From assembly GCA_036259875.1 (NCBI GenBank), contig DATAAZ010000024.1:1-64000 (forward strand): a stretch of DNA of 64,000 bases, read 5' to 3'. Positions within the stretch are counted from its first letter, which is position 1; every line of letters begins with the position of its first letter. Source of the stretch: DATAAZ01 sp036259875 (GTDB taxonomy: Bacteria; Actinomycetota; Thermoleophilia; Gaiellales; Gaiellaceae). Position numbers and translations under genes: made by a program. Shown here one piece after another: positions 14,653 to 23,552 of the stretch. A model generated the notes under the pieces. The model was not told the DNA's origin. It worked only from the letters and a program-made list of their open reading frames with translations, and ran no database searches.

Positions 14653-16416
14653 GTGCTCCGAACGCGGCTTTCGGAGATCACGCGCTCGCTGAGCGACGTG
14701 TGCATGGGGCGCGAGCCGGCCGACGTCGTGATCACGCGCGGCCGACTCGTCAACGTCCACACGCGCGAAGTGCAGGACGGCGTCGAGGTCGCGCTGAAGC
14801 ACGGACGCGTCGCGATGTTCGGCGACGCCTCGCACACGCGCGGCCCGGATACGGAGACGATCGACGCCGACGGGGCATACCTCGTCCCCGGCCTCATCGA
14901 CACGCACCTGCACGTCGAGTCGGCGATGGTGACGGTGACACGGTTCGCCGAGGCCGTTCTCCCGCACGGGACGACGAGCGTCCTCATCGACAACCACGAG
15001 ATCGCGAACGTGTTCGGGCTCGAGGGGATCCGCTGGATGCTCGAGGAGGGATCGCGCCTCCCGCTGAAGGTCTTCCTCGCCGTCCCCTCGTGCGTTCCCG
15101 CGCTCCCGGGCTTCGAGGACGCGGGCGCCGTCATCGGCCCCGAAGAGATCCGGACCGCGCTCGCGTGGCCGGGTGTCGGCGCGCTCGGCGAGATGATGAA
15201 CATGCCGGGTGTGATCAACTCCGACCCGGCGGTGCACGAGGAGGTCGCTGCGGCGCTCGACGCCGGCTACCCGGCAACCGGTCACTGGAGCCTGGCCGGG
15301 TGGCGCGACCACCGCCTCCACGCGTACGCGTCCGCCGGGATCGACTCCGACCACGAGACCGTCGAGAAGGAGGACGGCCTCGCGAAGCTTCGGGCCGGCA
15401 TGTGGCTTCAGCTCCGCGAGGGGTCCGCCTGGCACGACGTCGCTACGCTCGCGCCCCTGATCAACGAGGACGGGGTCGACCCTCGCCACTGCCTGCTCGT
15501 CACCGACGATGTCCACCCGGAGACCCTCGCCTCCGTCGGCCACATGAATCACGTCGTCCGAACCGCGATCGACGCGGGCATCGACCCACTGATCGCGATC
15601 CAGCTTGCGACGGTGAATCCGGCCGAGTACATGGGGATGCGCCACGACGTCGGTTCCATCGCGCCCGGGCGCGTCGCGGACATCCTGTTCGTGGAGGACC
15701 TCCGGGCGATGCGGCCGCACCTCGTCCTCGCCGACGGCGCTCCGGTCGGCGAGCTACCCCGCTACGAATACCCGCCGGCCGCGCGCGAATCGGTTCGGCT
15801 ACCGCCGGCGCTCGCGCCAAGCGACCTTCGCGTCGAGGCGAGCGGCGAGACGGCGCGCGTGCGCGCGATCGGAATGGTGCCGGGCGTGCTCGCGACCGAG
15901 CATCGCATCGTGGAGGCCCCGGTTTTGGACTCCGAGGTGCGGGCCGTCCCGGAGCTCGACCTCGCGAAAGCGGCAAGCATCGAGCGCCACGGCGGGCCCG
16001 GGACGATCGGCCTCGGGTTCGTCCAGGGGCTCGGGTTGGCGCGCGGCGCCGTCGCGACGACGGTCGCGCACGACAACCACAACCTGCTCGTCATCGGGAT
16101 GAGCGACGCGGAGATGCTCTTCGCCGTCGAGCGGCTCCGCAGATCGGGCGGAGGCATGGTCGCCGTGGCCGACGACGACGTGCTCGCCCAGGTCGAGCTT
16201 CCGATCGCGGGACTCATGTCCGATCGTCACGTCGCCGAGGTCGCTGAGCAGGTGCGCGCGCTCGACCGAGCGTACAAAGAGCTCGGCTGCGCGCTTGAGT
16301 ACCCGTTCATGTTCGTCTCGCTGCTCTCGCTCGGCGTCATCCCGGCGCTCCGCCTCACGAACCGCGGCTTCGTCGACGGGCTCAAGTTCGAGCTCGTTCC
16401 CCCGCTCGCCCAGTGA
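14653..16416 (+). CDS. ade: Adenine deaminase paralogue 2
   Basis: A 587-residue adenine deaminase-family amidohydrolase, clearly related to the gene just upstream (7 bases away) but diverged. It keeps LVPGLIDTHLHVESAMVT (HxH), a histidine in ATGHWSLAGW at the position that is cysteine in paralogue 1, IDSDHETVEKEDG and LLVTDDVHPETLAS. The protein therefore has the complete set of expected ligands. Start: GTG 14653, giving MLRTRLSEITRSLSDVCMG; no alternative nearby looks better. Its stop overlaps the ABC ATPase start (GTGA). Two tandem paralogues in one operon suggest two purine-like substrates or a heteromer. Known Ade enzymes are usually encoded once. Confidence 0.88.
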   Translation: MLRTRLSEITRSLSDVCMGREPADVVITRGRLVNVHTREVQDGVEVALKHGRVAMFGDASHTRGPDTETIDADGAYLVPGLIDTHLHVESAMVTVTRFAEAVLPHGTTSVLIDNHEIANVFGLEGIRWMLEEGSRLPLKVFLAVPSCVPALPGFEDAGAVIGPEEIRTALAWPGVGALGEMMNMPGVINSDPAVHEEVAAALDAGYPATGHWSLAGWRDHRLHAYASAGIDSDHETVEKEDGLAKLRAGMWLQLREGSAWHDVATLAPLINEDGVDPRHCLLVTDDVHPETLASVGHMNHVVRTAIDAGIDPLIAIQLATVNPAEYMGMRHDVGSIAPGRVADILFVEDLRAMRPHLVLADGAPVGELPRYEYPPAARESVRLPPALAPSDLRVEASGETARVRAIGMVPGVLATEHRIVEAPVLDSEVRAVPELDLAKAASIERHGGPGTIGLGFVQGLGLARGAVATTVAHDNHNLLVIGMSDAEMLFAVERLRRSGGGMVAVADDDVLAQVELPIAGLMSDRHVAEVAEQVRALDRAYKELGCALEYPFMFVSLLSLGVIPALRLTNRGFVDGLKFELVPPLAQ

Positions 16417-17927
16417 ACGACAGGGAGCACCTCGTCGCGCTCCGCGGGATCGTCAAGCAGTTCCCGCGCGTGCGCGCGAACGATCGCGTCGACTTCGACC
16501 TTCGCGCGGGTGAGATCCATGCGCTCCTGGGCGAGAACGGCGCCGGAAAGACGACGCTCATGAACATCCTCACCGGGCTCTACCGCGCGGACGAGGGCGA
16601 GATCCGGATCCGCGGCGAGCCCGTCGAGCTCCGGTCCCCGCGGCACGCGATAACGCGTGGGGTCGGGATGGTGCACCAGCACTTCCGCCTCGTCGACCGC
16701 TTCACCGCTGCGGAGAACGTGACGCTCGGCTGGCACTCGCCGCGAACGGTCATCCGCCGGCGCCCGCTCGAGGAGGAGATCCAGCGCCTCTCGGAACGCT
16801 ACCGGCTGCGCGTCGACTCGGCCCGACCCGTGTGGCAGCTCTCCGTCGGCGAGCAGCAGCGGATCGAGATCCTGAAGAACCTCTACCGCGGCGCGGACAT
16901 CCTCATCCTCGACGAGCCGACCGCCGTGCTCACGCCCCAGGAGGCGTCCGGCCTCTTCGAGAGCCTGCGCGAGATGGCGGCGGCCGGACGCGGCGTGGTC
17001 TTCATCACGCACAAACTGGAGGAGGTGACGGCCGTCGCGGACCGCGTAACCGTCCTCCGGCGCGGCCGCAACGTTGCGACCGTCGCGAGGGCAGACACGA
17101 GCGAGCCGGAGCTTGCGCGGATGATGATCGGGCACGAGCTGCCCGAGCGGCGAGCCGAGAGCGCGGCCGAGCCGGGGGAGGTCGTCCTCGCCGTCTCGGG
17201 ACTCGAGGCAGACGATGACCGGGGTCTCCGGGCGCTGAGCGGAATCGAGCTCGAGGTTAGGGCAGGAGAGATCGTGGCAATCGCCGGCGTCGCCGGGAAC
17301 GGGCAGCGCGAGCTCACCGAGGTCCTCGTCGGCCTTCGCCCGGCGCGCGCCGGGAGGATCGTCTTCCGGAATCGCGACGTCACGAACGCCTCGGTTGCTC
17401 GCAGGATCGCCGCAGGGATCGGCTATTGCCCCGAGGATCGGCTCCGGCAGGGCGTGGCGCCCTCGCTCTCGGTGACCGACAACCTGATCAGTAAGCGCTA
17501 CCGAAGCGCGCCCGTGGGACATCGCTTTCTCCTCCGCCGCCGCCAGGCGCGCCGCGTGGCGGCCGAGCTCGCGCGCCGCTTCGACATTCGCGGCGCCGAC
17601 CTCGACGCGCCCGCGGCGACGCTGTCGGGCGGGAACGTGCAGAAGCTCGTCTTGGCGCGCGAGTTGAGCGCCGATCCGGCGCTGCTCATCGCCGCCCAGC
17701 CGACGCGCGGGCTCGACGTCGGCGCCGCCGAGTTCATCCGCCGGTTGCTCCTCGAGCAGCGGGCGCGCGGTCGCGCCGTGCTCGTGATCGGCGAGGATCT
17801 CGACGAGCTGCTCGAGATCGCCGACCGGATCGCGGTCATCTACGAGGGCGCGATCAACGGCGTCTTCCGCGCACGTGAGGCGAACGAGGAGCGCATCGGC
17901 CTCCTGATGGCGGGGCGCGCGGCGTGA
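16413..17927 (+). CDS. Nucleoside-type ABC importer ATPase (two nucleotide-binding domains)
   Basis: A 504-residue tandem ATPase of the sugar/nucleoside (BMP-associated) import class. Domain 1 has Walker A GENGAGKTT (near residue 40), a Q-loop with MVHQHFRLVDRFTA, signature LSVGEQQRIEI and Walker B ILILDEPTAVL. Domain 2 is degenerate at Walker A (GVAGNGQRELTE) but keeps ATLSGGNVQKLVLARE and LLIAAQPTRGLDVGA. This asymmetric pair is normal for the family. Start: GTG 16413 overlapping the deaminase stop. Its stop overlaps the next permease start, so transporter subunits are translationally coupled. It powers uptake through the permeases at 17924 and 19021. Confidence 0.93.
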   Translation: MNDREHLVALRGIVKQFPRVRANDRVDFDLRAGEIHALLGENGAGKTTLMNILTGLYRADEGEIRIRGEPVELRSPRHAITRGVGMVHQHFRLVDRFTAAENVTLGWHSPRTVIRRRPLEEEIQRLSERYRLRVDSARPVWQLSVGEQQRIEILKNLYRGADILILDEPTAVLTPQEASGLFESLREMAAAGRGVVFITHKLEEVTAVADRVTVLRRGRNVATVARADTSEPELARMMIGHELPERRAESAAEPGEVVLAVSGLEADDDRGLRALSGIELEVRAGEIVAIAGVAGNGQRELTEVLVGLRPARAGRIVFRNRDVTNASVARRIAAGIGYCPEDRLRQGVAPSLSVTDNLISKRYRSAPVGHRFLLRRRQARRVAAELARRFDIRGADLDAPAATLSGGNVQKLVLARELSADPALLIAAQPTRGLDVGAAEFIRRLLLEQRARGRAVLVIGEDLDELLEIADRIAVIYEGAINGVFRAREANEERIGLLMAGRAA

Positions 17928-19024
17928 CGGCATTCGCCCTCGCGGCGCGCTCGTTCATCGTCCAGCTCGTCGCCGTCGCGGTCGGCGTCGTCGTGTCCGT
18001 CACCCTCCTCGCGCTCGTCGGGACGTCACCCACCGACGCGCTCGAGGCGCTACTCCGCGGCGCCTTCGGGACGGACTTCGCGCTTACGCAGACCGTGCTG
18101 AAAGCGATCCCGCTTGCCCTCTGCGGCCTCGCGGTCGCCGTCCCGCTCCTCATGCGCCTCTGGAACATCGGTGCCGAGGGTCAGTTCCACGCCGGCGCGA
18201 TCGGGGCGACGTTCGCGGCGCTGTCAGCGCCGGAGTGGCCCGCGGCGGCGCTCCTTCCGGCCATGATCGGCGCCGGGATGGCCGCCGGCGCCCTTCTGGC
18301 GCTTGCGGCCGCCGTCCCGCGCGCGCTCTGGGGCGTGAACGAAATCATCACGACGCTCCTCCTCAACTACGTCGCGATCCTCGCGGTCGCCTACCTCGTC
18401 ATCGGCCCGTGGCGCGGCGCCGAGAGCTTCAACTTCCCGGTCAGCGACCTCTTCTCGCCCGCGGCGGCGCTGCCGCGCCTCGGATCCAGCCAACTGCACC
18501 TCGGCGTCTTCTTCCCCCTGATCGCGGCCGCGATCCTCGTCTTCCTGTTGCACCGCTCGCCTTGGGGTTTCGAGGTGCGGATGATCGGCGCGAGCCCGGG
18601 CGCCGCCCGTGCTGCCGGGATGTCGACCCGCAAGAACGTCGTCGTCGTCATGCTCGTCGCAGGTGCCCTCGCCGGCGTTGCGGGGATGGTCGAGGTCTCG
18701 ATGACCTTCGGGCGGCTCCAGCAGGGAATCAGCCCCGGCTACGGCTACATGGCGATCGTGATCGCCGCGCTCGCGGGTGGGAACGTGCTCGGGACGCTCG
18801 CCGCCGCGATCCTCTTCGGCGGCTTCGTCGTCGGCGGCTTCGCGCTCCAGACGCTCGGCGTTCCGCAGGCGTTCGTCCTCATGCTTCAGGGGATCATCCT
18901 CTTCTGCGCGCTCGCCGGGGCACGCCTGGCCGGCTCGCGACTGACGCCGTGGCTGCCGCTTCGGCTGCGGCGCGGTGAGGCCGGCGAGGCGGCGCTCCAG
19001 AAGGAGGAGCCGTCGATACCCTGA
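17924..19024 (+). CDS. ABC transporter permease, BMP/nucleoside type (subunit 1)
   Basis: A 366-residue inner-membrane permease of the BPD_transp_2 family, with about eight to ten hydrophobic segments. Characteristic sequences include AVPLLMRLWNIGAEGQFHAGAIG and ALWGVNEIITTLLLNYVAI, typical of nucleoside permeases (NupP/YufP-like), and late GISPGYGYMAIVIAALAGG. Start: GTG 17924, GTGA overlap with the ATPase gene. It pairs with the second permease that follows to form the membrane channel. The last 20 codons carry an AAGGAGGAG sequence that serves as ribosome binding site for that next gene. Confidence 0.9.
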   Translation: MTAFALAARSFIVQLVAVAVGVVVSVTLLALVGTSPTDALEALLRGAFGTDFALTQTVLKAIPLALCGLAVAVPLLMRLWNIGAEGQFHAGAIGATFAALSAPEWPAAALLPAMIGAGMAAGALLALAAAVPRALWGVNEIITTLLLNYVAILAVAYLVIGPWRGAESFNFPVSDLFSPAAALPRLGSSQLHLGVFFPLIAAAILVFLLHRSPWGFEVRMIGASPGAARAAGMSTRKNVVVVMLVAGALAGVAGMVEVSMTFGRLQQGISPGYGYMAIVIAALAGGNVLGTLAAAILFGGFVVGGFALQTLGVPQAFVLMLQGIILFCALAGARLAGSRLTPWLPLRLRRGEAGEAALQKEEPSIP

Positions 19025-19935
19025 CCACCCTTCTGACCGCCGCCGTCGCGGCCGGCACACCCCTCCTCTTCGCCGCGGTCGGGGAGGTGGTCGCCGAGCG
19101 CGCGGGCGTCATCAATCTCGGCCTGGAGGGGATGATGCTCGTCGGCGCCGTCCTCGGCTTCCTCGCGATGAACGAGACCGGCTCGGCGGTGACGGGCGTC
19201 CTCGCCGCGCTCGCCGCGGGCGCAGCCGCGGCCACCGTCCATGCCTTCTTCTCCGTCACGCTGAAGGCGAACCAGATCATCTCGGGGCTCGGCCTCACGA
19301 TCGCAGGGACCGGCCTCGCCGCGATCTTGGGCGGCTCGGTCGTCGGCGTCCCGGCGCGGGACAGCTTCGGGGACGTCTCGCTCCCGCTGCTCGGGTCGAT
19401 CCCCGGCGTCGGCGAGATCCTCTTCCGCCACCACGCGCTCGTCTACGTGGGCTTCCTGCTCGCGCCGGCAGTCTGGGTCGTCCTCCGACACACGCGGCTC
19501 GGCCTCCACCTGCGCGCCGTCGGCGAGAACCCGGCCGCGGCCGACGCGATGGGCGTCTCCGTCGCCGCATACCGTTACGGCGCCGTCCTCTTCGGCGGCG
19601 CGCTCGCCGGCCTGGCCGGTGCGTCGCTCTCGCTCGCGGAGGCGCCCGGGTGGAGCGAGGGGATGACCGCCGGGCGCGGCTGGATCGCGCTTGCCCTCGT
19701 CATCTTCGCGACGTGGGATCCGCTGCGCGCGCTCGTTGGAGCCTACTTCTTCGGAGCGCTCGACGTGCTCGGTTTCCGCGCGCAAATCATCGGCGTCGAC
19801 ATCCCCTCGACGGTGCTCGGGATGATTCCGTACGTCGCGACGATCCTCGTCCTGATCGCGGTCACGGTGCTCGGGGCGCGCAAGCGACTCGGAGCGCCGG
19901 ACGCGCTCGGCGTCCCCTACCTGCGCGAGAGCTAG
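19021..19935 (+). CDS. ABC transporter permease, BMP/nucleoside type (subunit 2), probable CTG start
   Basis: The second membrane subunit of the nucleoside-type importer. The family signature VVAERAGVINLGLEGMMLVGA is followed by LKANQIISGLGLTIAGTGLAAILGG and ENPAAADAMGVSVAAYRYGA. The usual N-terminus (TLLTAAVAAGTPLLFAAVGE) is encoded only if translation begins around CTG 19021; the first ATG/GTG is GTG 19087, which would delete most of the first membrane helix. A strong AAGGAGGAG (19001-19009) lies 11 bases before the CTG and supports it. The CTG overlaps the upstream TGA. The stop overlaps the convergent adenosine deaminase stop in CTAG. Confidence 0.85.
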   Translation: MTTLLTAAVAAGTPLLFAAVGEVVAERAGVINLGLEGMMLVGAVLGFLAMNETGSAVTGVLAALAAGAAAATVHAFFSVTLKANQIISGLGLTIAGTGLAAILGGSVVGVPARDSFGDVSLPLLGSIPGVGEILFRHHALVYVGFLLAPAVWVVLRHTRLGLHLRAVGENPAAADAMGVSVAAYRYGAVLFGGALAGLAGASLSLAEAPGWSEGMTAGRGWIALALVIFATWDPLRALVGAYFFGALDVLGFRAQIIGVDIPSTVLGMIPYVATILVLIAVTVLGARKRLGAPDALGVPYLRES

Positions 19936-20963
19936 CTCCGCTCGAGCTGCGCGTCGAGCTCGTCGAGCTCGCGTTCGAACCCGCGGCGCATGCGCTGTTT
20001 CTCGTCGTCGCTCATCCACGAGCCGTCGACACCGTTCAAGACGAACTCGCGCACCGTCTCCGGGCCCCAGCCAGCGGCCTGGACCATCCCGACGTACTCC
20101 TTGCCGATGTCGGTGTGGAACATCGGCGGATCGTCGGAATTGATCATGATTTTCAGGCCCTCGTCGGCCATCTGGCGGATGGGGTGCTTCGTGAGGTCGT
20201 TCGGGTCGAAGTAGCAGACCGCCGTGGCAGTCGGGCAGACCGTGAACGTGATCCCCTCGTCGCGGCAGCGCTGGACGACGCTCTCGTCGCCGAGAACGTG
20301 GTACCCGTGGTCGATCCGCTCGACGCCGAGCACGTCGAGGCAGGTCGTCACGTTCTTCGCCGGCGCGTCCTCACAGGCGTGCGCCGTGAGCCGAAGCCCG
20401 CCCTCGCGCGCCATCCGGTACGCCTCGGTGAACTTCTCGGGGGGGTCGGGAGCCTCGGCGCCGTCCATCCCGAGGCCGATGAGCTCGTCGCGCCGGTGCT
20501 CGAGGACGTCGCGCACCATGTCGTTCGCGACCTCGGGCGCGTCCTGCCGGTACACGTCGGCGATCAGGCGGCATTGAACGCCGAAGTCCGTCTCCGCCGC
20601 CCGGATCCCGTCGACGAGGCCGTCGACGACGGTCTTGTAGGGGACGCCGCGCCGAGTGTGAAGGGTCGGGTTGAAGAACATCTCCCGGTACTTGAGGTTG
20701 CCGAGCTTGACCCCGTCCTCGATCGACTCGTAGGCCGTGCGCGCGAAGTCGTCCTGGTCGCGCAGCGTCGACGAGACCATCCCGAAGATCTTCAGGAATT
20801 CGTAGATCGAGTCGTAGTCGTAGAGCCGGTCCGCGTCGTCGGTCGGCAGCTCGACGCCGTGCTTTCGCGCGAGCTCCGCAAACGTCTGCGGGCGGACCGT
20901 ACCCTCGAAGTGGCAGTGGAGCTCGACCTTCGGTACGCGCCGCAGGTACTCCTCGTACGTCAT
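19932..20963 (-). CDS. add: Adenosine deaminase
   Basis: A 343-residue adenosine deaminase: hydrolyses adenosine (and deoxyadenosine) to inosine, using Zn2+ in the cytoplasm. Motifs: VELHCHFEGTVR (HxH zinc ligands), a central LTAHACEDAP (His and catalytic Glu), RIDHGYHVL and MINSDDPPMF (Asp pair). The start is ATG 20963, with a strong GAGGAGGAG site. It is followed upstream, after 14 bases, by the second BMP binding lipoprotein, so the two form a minus-strand unit. Together with the two adenine deaminases and the ABC importer this is a purine uptake-and-deamination island. Confidence 0.95.
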   Translation of the reverse strand: MTYEEYLRRVPKVELHCHFEGTVRPQTFAELARKHGVELPTDDADRLYDYDSIYEFLKIFGMVSSTLRDQDDFARTAYESIEDGVKLGNLKYREMFFNPTLHTRRGVPYKTVVDGLVDGIRAAETDFGVQCRLIADVYRQDAPEVANDMVRDVLEHRRDELIGLGMDGAEAPDPPEKFTEAYRMAREGGLRLTAHACEDAPAKNVTTCLDVLGVERIDHGYHVLGDESVVQRCRDEGITFTVCPTATAVCYFDPNDLTKHPIRQMADEGLKIMINSDDPPMFHTDIGKEYVGMVQAAGWGPETVREFVLNGVDGSWMSDDEKQRMRRGFERELDELDAQLERS

Positions 20964-20977
20964 CCGCTCCTCCTCGG

Positions 20978-22093
20978 CTATCCGGGCAGCTTGCCTTCGA
21001 CGCCCTCGACGAACCAGTTCCAGGCCACGAACTCCTCGAACGAGATCTCGTGCCCGTCCTCGAAGCGAACCTTCCCGGACTGGTCCCTGATCGGTCCGAC
21101 GAACGGATTGAAGCTCCCGTCCTTGAACCCGGCGAGCATTTCGTCGACCTCCGCGCGAACGTCCTCGGGAACCGACTCGCCGTAGGGCGCGAGCTCGACG
21201 CTGCCGTCGGCGAGCGTCCCCCAGTAGTCCTCGGACTTCCACGTTCCGTTCTTCGCTTGCTCGACGCGCTCCGCGTAGTGCTCGCCCCAGTTCAGGACGA
21301 CGGCCGAGAGGAACGCCTCGGGGCCGAAGCGCGTCATGTCGGAGTTCCACGTCGCGGCGTACTTCCCGTTCGCGGCCGCCGCCTGGAGGACCGAAGGGCT
21401 GTCCTCGATCCCGAAGAGGACGTCGGCTCCCGCGTCCATGAGCGAGGTCGCCGCCTGCTTCTCCTTGGGCGGGTCGAACCACGTGTTGATGAAGAGCATC
21501 TTGACGCGGATCGACGGATCGATGCTCCGGGCACCGAGCGTGAAGGAGTTGACGTCGCGAATCACCTCCGGAATCGGGAACGAGCCGACGTACCCGAGCG
21601 TCTTCGTCTTCGTCATGTGCCCGGCGATCACGCCGAGGAGGTAGGAGGGCTCCCAGTGCTGGACGAAGTACGTCGAGACGTTCTCGGCACGCTGGAGCCC
21701 CGTCGCGTGCTCGAAGAGTACGTCGGGATGCTGCTGCGCTTTCTGGATGACCGTCTCGCCGTAGCCGAAGCTCGTGGCGAAGATCATCTTGTTTCCCTGC
21801 GCGATCAGCTGGTCGATCGCAGGGCCCGAGTTCGCCTCCGGGACGCTGTCGAGCGCGGTCGTCTCGATCCCGTCGACGTTCTCCTCGAGGTACTTGCGCG
21901 CCTGGTCGTGCTGGTACGTCCAGCCCGCGTCACCCGGCGGGCCGATGTAGATGAACCCGACCTTGAACGGCTCGCCGCCGCCCCCGGCGGCCTCGTTGCC
22001 GCCGCCGCCGCCTCCATTGTCGTCGCCCCCGCAGGCCGCTAACGAGAGCGCGAGGGCGAAGGCCGAGAGCAGAGCGACGAGCGAGCGGAACAT
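20978..22093 (-). CDS. BMP-family substrate-binding lipoprotein, second copy
   Basis: A 371-residue BMP/PnrA-type binding lipoprotein. The signal peptide ends in the lipobox LSLAAC, followed by a Gly/Asn-rich linker, and the binding domain begins at FKVGFIYIGPPGDAGWTYQH. It is paralogous to the protein at 11571-12761 (shared DAGW, DQLIAQGN and AFTLGARS-type stretches), but it has a Sec-type signal instead of the twin-arginine start. ATG 22093 has an excellent GGAGGATCG ribosome binding site; a TTATAA -10-like box is at 22129-22134. It is transcribed with add. Two binding proteins may feed one importer with different nucleosides. Confidence 0.92.
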   Translation of the reverse strand: MFRSLVALLSAFALALSLAACGGDDNGGGGGGNEAAGGGGEPFKVGFIYIGPPGDAGWTYQHDQARKYLEENVDGIETTALDSVPEANSGPAIDQLIAQGNKMIFATSFGYGETVIQKAQQHPDVLFEHATGLQRAENVSTYFVQHWEPSYLLGVIAGHMTKTKTLGYVGSFPIPEVIRDVNSFTLGARSIDPSIRVKMLFINTWFDPPKEKQAATSLMDAGADVLFGIEDSPSVLQAAAANGKYAATWNSDMTRFGPEAFLSAVVLNWGEHYAERVEQAKNGTWKSEDYWGTLADGSVELAPYGESVPEDVRAEVDEMLAGFKDGSFNPFVGPIRDQSGKVRFEDGHEISFEEFVAWNWFVEGVEGKLPG

Positions 22094-22128
22094 CGATCCT
22101 CCTCGAAGGGTTGCGCAGCGAGGCGAGC

Positions 22129-22134
22129 TTATAA
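22129..22134 (-). promoter_or_regulatory. -10-like box for the binding-protein/add unit
   Basis: TTATAA, an AT-rich island in a GC-rich gap, lies 36 bases upstream of the ATG at 22093 and is the only -10-like sequence there. It fits a conventional leadered promoter. Confidence 0.4.
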
Positions 22135-22174
22135 CCGCGACGGCGCGATGGGAAATCGGCTCGCCGAGCGGCGC

Positions 22175-22951
22175 CTACATGCCCATCGCGTGGTAGCCGG
22201 AGTCGACGTAGAGGATCGTGCCGGTCACGTTTCGCGCCTCGTCCGAGAGCAGGAACGCGGCCGCCGCGCCGACGTCCTCCGAGTCGATGTTGCGCCGGAG
22301 CGGCGAGCGCTCCTCGACGATCGACTCCATCGTCGGGAAGCCCGCGATCGAGCGCGCCGCCAGCGTCCTGACCGGGCCCGCCGAGACGGCGTTGACCCGG
22401 ATGTCCTTCTCGCCCAGGTCCCACGCGAGGTAACGAAGCGAGGCGTCGAGCGCCGCCTTCGCGACGCCCATGACGTTGTAATGCGGCACGGCGCGCTCGC
22501 CGCCGAGGTAGGTCATCGTCAGGATCGAGCCACCGCCGGCAGCCTGCATGAGCGGCTCGGCGGCGCGCGCACACGCGACGAGCGAGTAGGCCGAGACGTC
22601 GAGTGCGAGCCAGTAGCGGTCGCGTGGCGTGTCCGTGAACCGGCCCTCGAGGTCGCGCGCATCCGCGAACGCGACGGAGTGGACGAGGAGGTCGAGCCGG
22701 CCGTCGAACGCCTCGGCGACCTCGGCGAAGACGCGCTCGACGTTCTCGTCGGAGCGAACGTCGCATTCCGCGACGAGCGGGGAGGAAACGGTCGAGGCAA
22801 GCTCGCGTACGTTCTTCTCGATGCGCTCGCCCTGGTAGGTGAACGCGAGCGTCGCGCCGCCGTCCGCGAGCTCCTGCGCGATCGCCCATGCGATCGATCG
22901 CCTGTTGGCGACGCCGAGGACGAGGCCTCGCTTACCCGCGAAGTCCGGCAC
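22175..22951 (-). CDS. fabI: Enoyl-[acyl-carrier-protein] reductase (NADH), FabI type
   Basis: A 258-residue SDR-fold enoyl-ACP reductase performing the last reduction of each fatty-acid elongation cycle. FabI hallmarks: GKRGLVLGVANRRSIAWAIA (nucleotide-binding loop), AECDVRSDENV, LLVHSVAFADARDL, and the catalytic YNVMGVAKAAL (Tyr-x6-Lys). Toward the end: RVNAVSAGPVRTLAARSI. The start is GTG 22951, giving a standard N-terminus. It diverges from the DUF1122-like gene with 25 bases between start codons, so both transcripts are probably nearly leaderless. The name is secure. Confidence 0.95.
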   Translation of the reverse strand: MPDFAGKRGLVLGVANRRSIAWAIAQELADGGATLAFTYQGERIEKNVRELASTVSSPLVAECDVRSDENVERVFAEVAEAFDGRLDLLVHSVAFADARDLEGRFTDTPRDRYWLALDVSAYSLVACARAAEPLMQAAGGGSILTMTYLGGERAVPHYNVMGVAKAALDASLRYLAWDLGEKDIRVNAVSAGPVRTLAARSIAGFPTMESIVEERSPLRRNIDSEDVGAAAAFLLSDEARNVTGTILYVDSGYHAMGM

Positions 22952-22976
22952 GGCGGCGGAGTCTAAGGTGCGCAGC

Positions 22977-23552
22977 GTGTCCGTCGAGAAGCTGAACGGC
23001 AAGGAGACGTCACGCGGCTCCCTCCGCGTCGCCGCCGTGCGGCGCGGCCGGTTTCCCGAGGAGCGAGACGCGGTCGTCTCCCTCGACGGCGAACCCGTCG
23101 TCCGGCTCAAGCACTTTTCCGGTCGGCGCTCGGCGCGCGTTTCGCCGTGGATCGAGGCGACCGTCGCCCGTGACGACGAAGCGCTCGCGGCGGAGCTCGT
23201 GCGGGCGCTCGCCGACCTCCTGCCGCCCGGGGGCTACCTGATGATCGGCTACGGCGACGACGAGACGGAGCGCGGGCTGAAGCGCCGCTTTCCGCCCGTT
23301 GCGACCCCGCTCGGAAAGGCGCTCTTCGACGCCGGCGCGACGTGGTTCAAGGATTGGTACTACCCCGAGGGCTGGATGGAAGGCGGCATGAAGCTTCAGG
23401 GGAACAAGGCCGTCTCCGAGGAGGCGCGCCGCACGCACCTCGCCGAGCTTCGCGCCGAGGTGGAGGAGTGGCTGCGGCGGGTGGGCGACGAGGACGACGC
23501 GCTCGTCCGACGAGCGCGGGAGCGGGCAGAGGCTGCGCTGGCGAGCGAATGA
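22977..23552 (+). CDS. DUF1122-like protein
   Basis: A 191-residue protein resembling the DUF1122 family of unknown function, which has an acetyltransferase-like feel. Diagnostic stretches: LADLLPPGGYLMIGYGDDET, PPVATPLGKALFDAGATWFK and WYYPEGWMEGGMKLQGNK. The family assignment is from memory of these motifs. The start is taken as GTG 22977 because TAAGGT (22964-22969) forms a -10-like box 7 bases upstream; GTG 22968 is an alternative. Its stop overlaps the HDAC-like gene start (ATGA), so the two are a translational pair, which hints at acylation/deacylation chemistry. Confidence 0.65.
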   Translation: MSVEKLNGKETSRGSLRVAAVRRGRFPEERDAVVSLDGEPVVRLKHFSGRRSARVSPWIEATVARDDEALAAELVRALADLLPPGGYLMIGYGDDETERGLKRRFPPVATPLGKALFDAGATWFKDWYYPEGWMEGGMKLQGNKAVSEEARRTHLAELRAEVEEWLRRVGDEDDALVRRARERAEAALASE

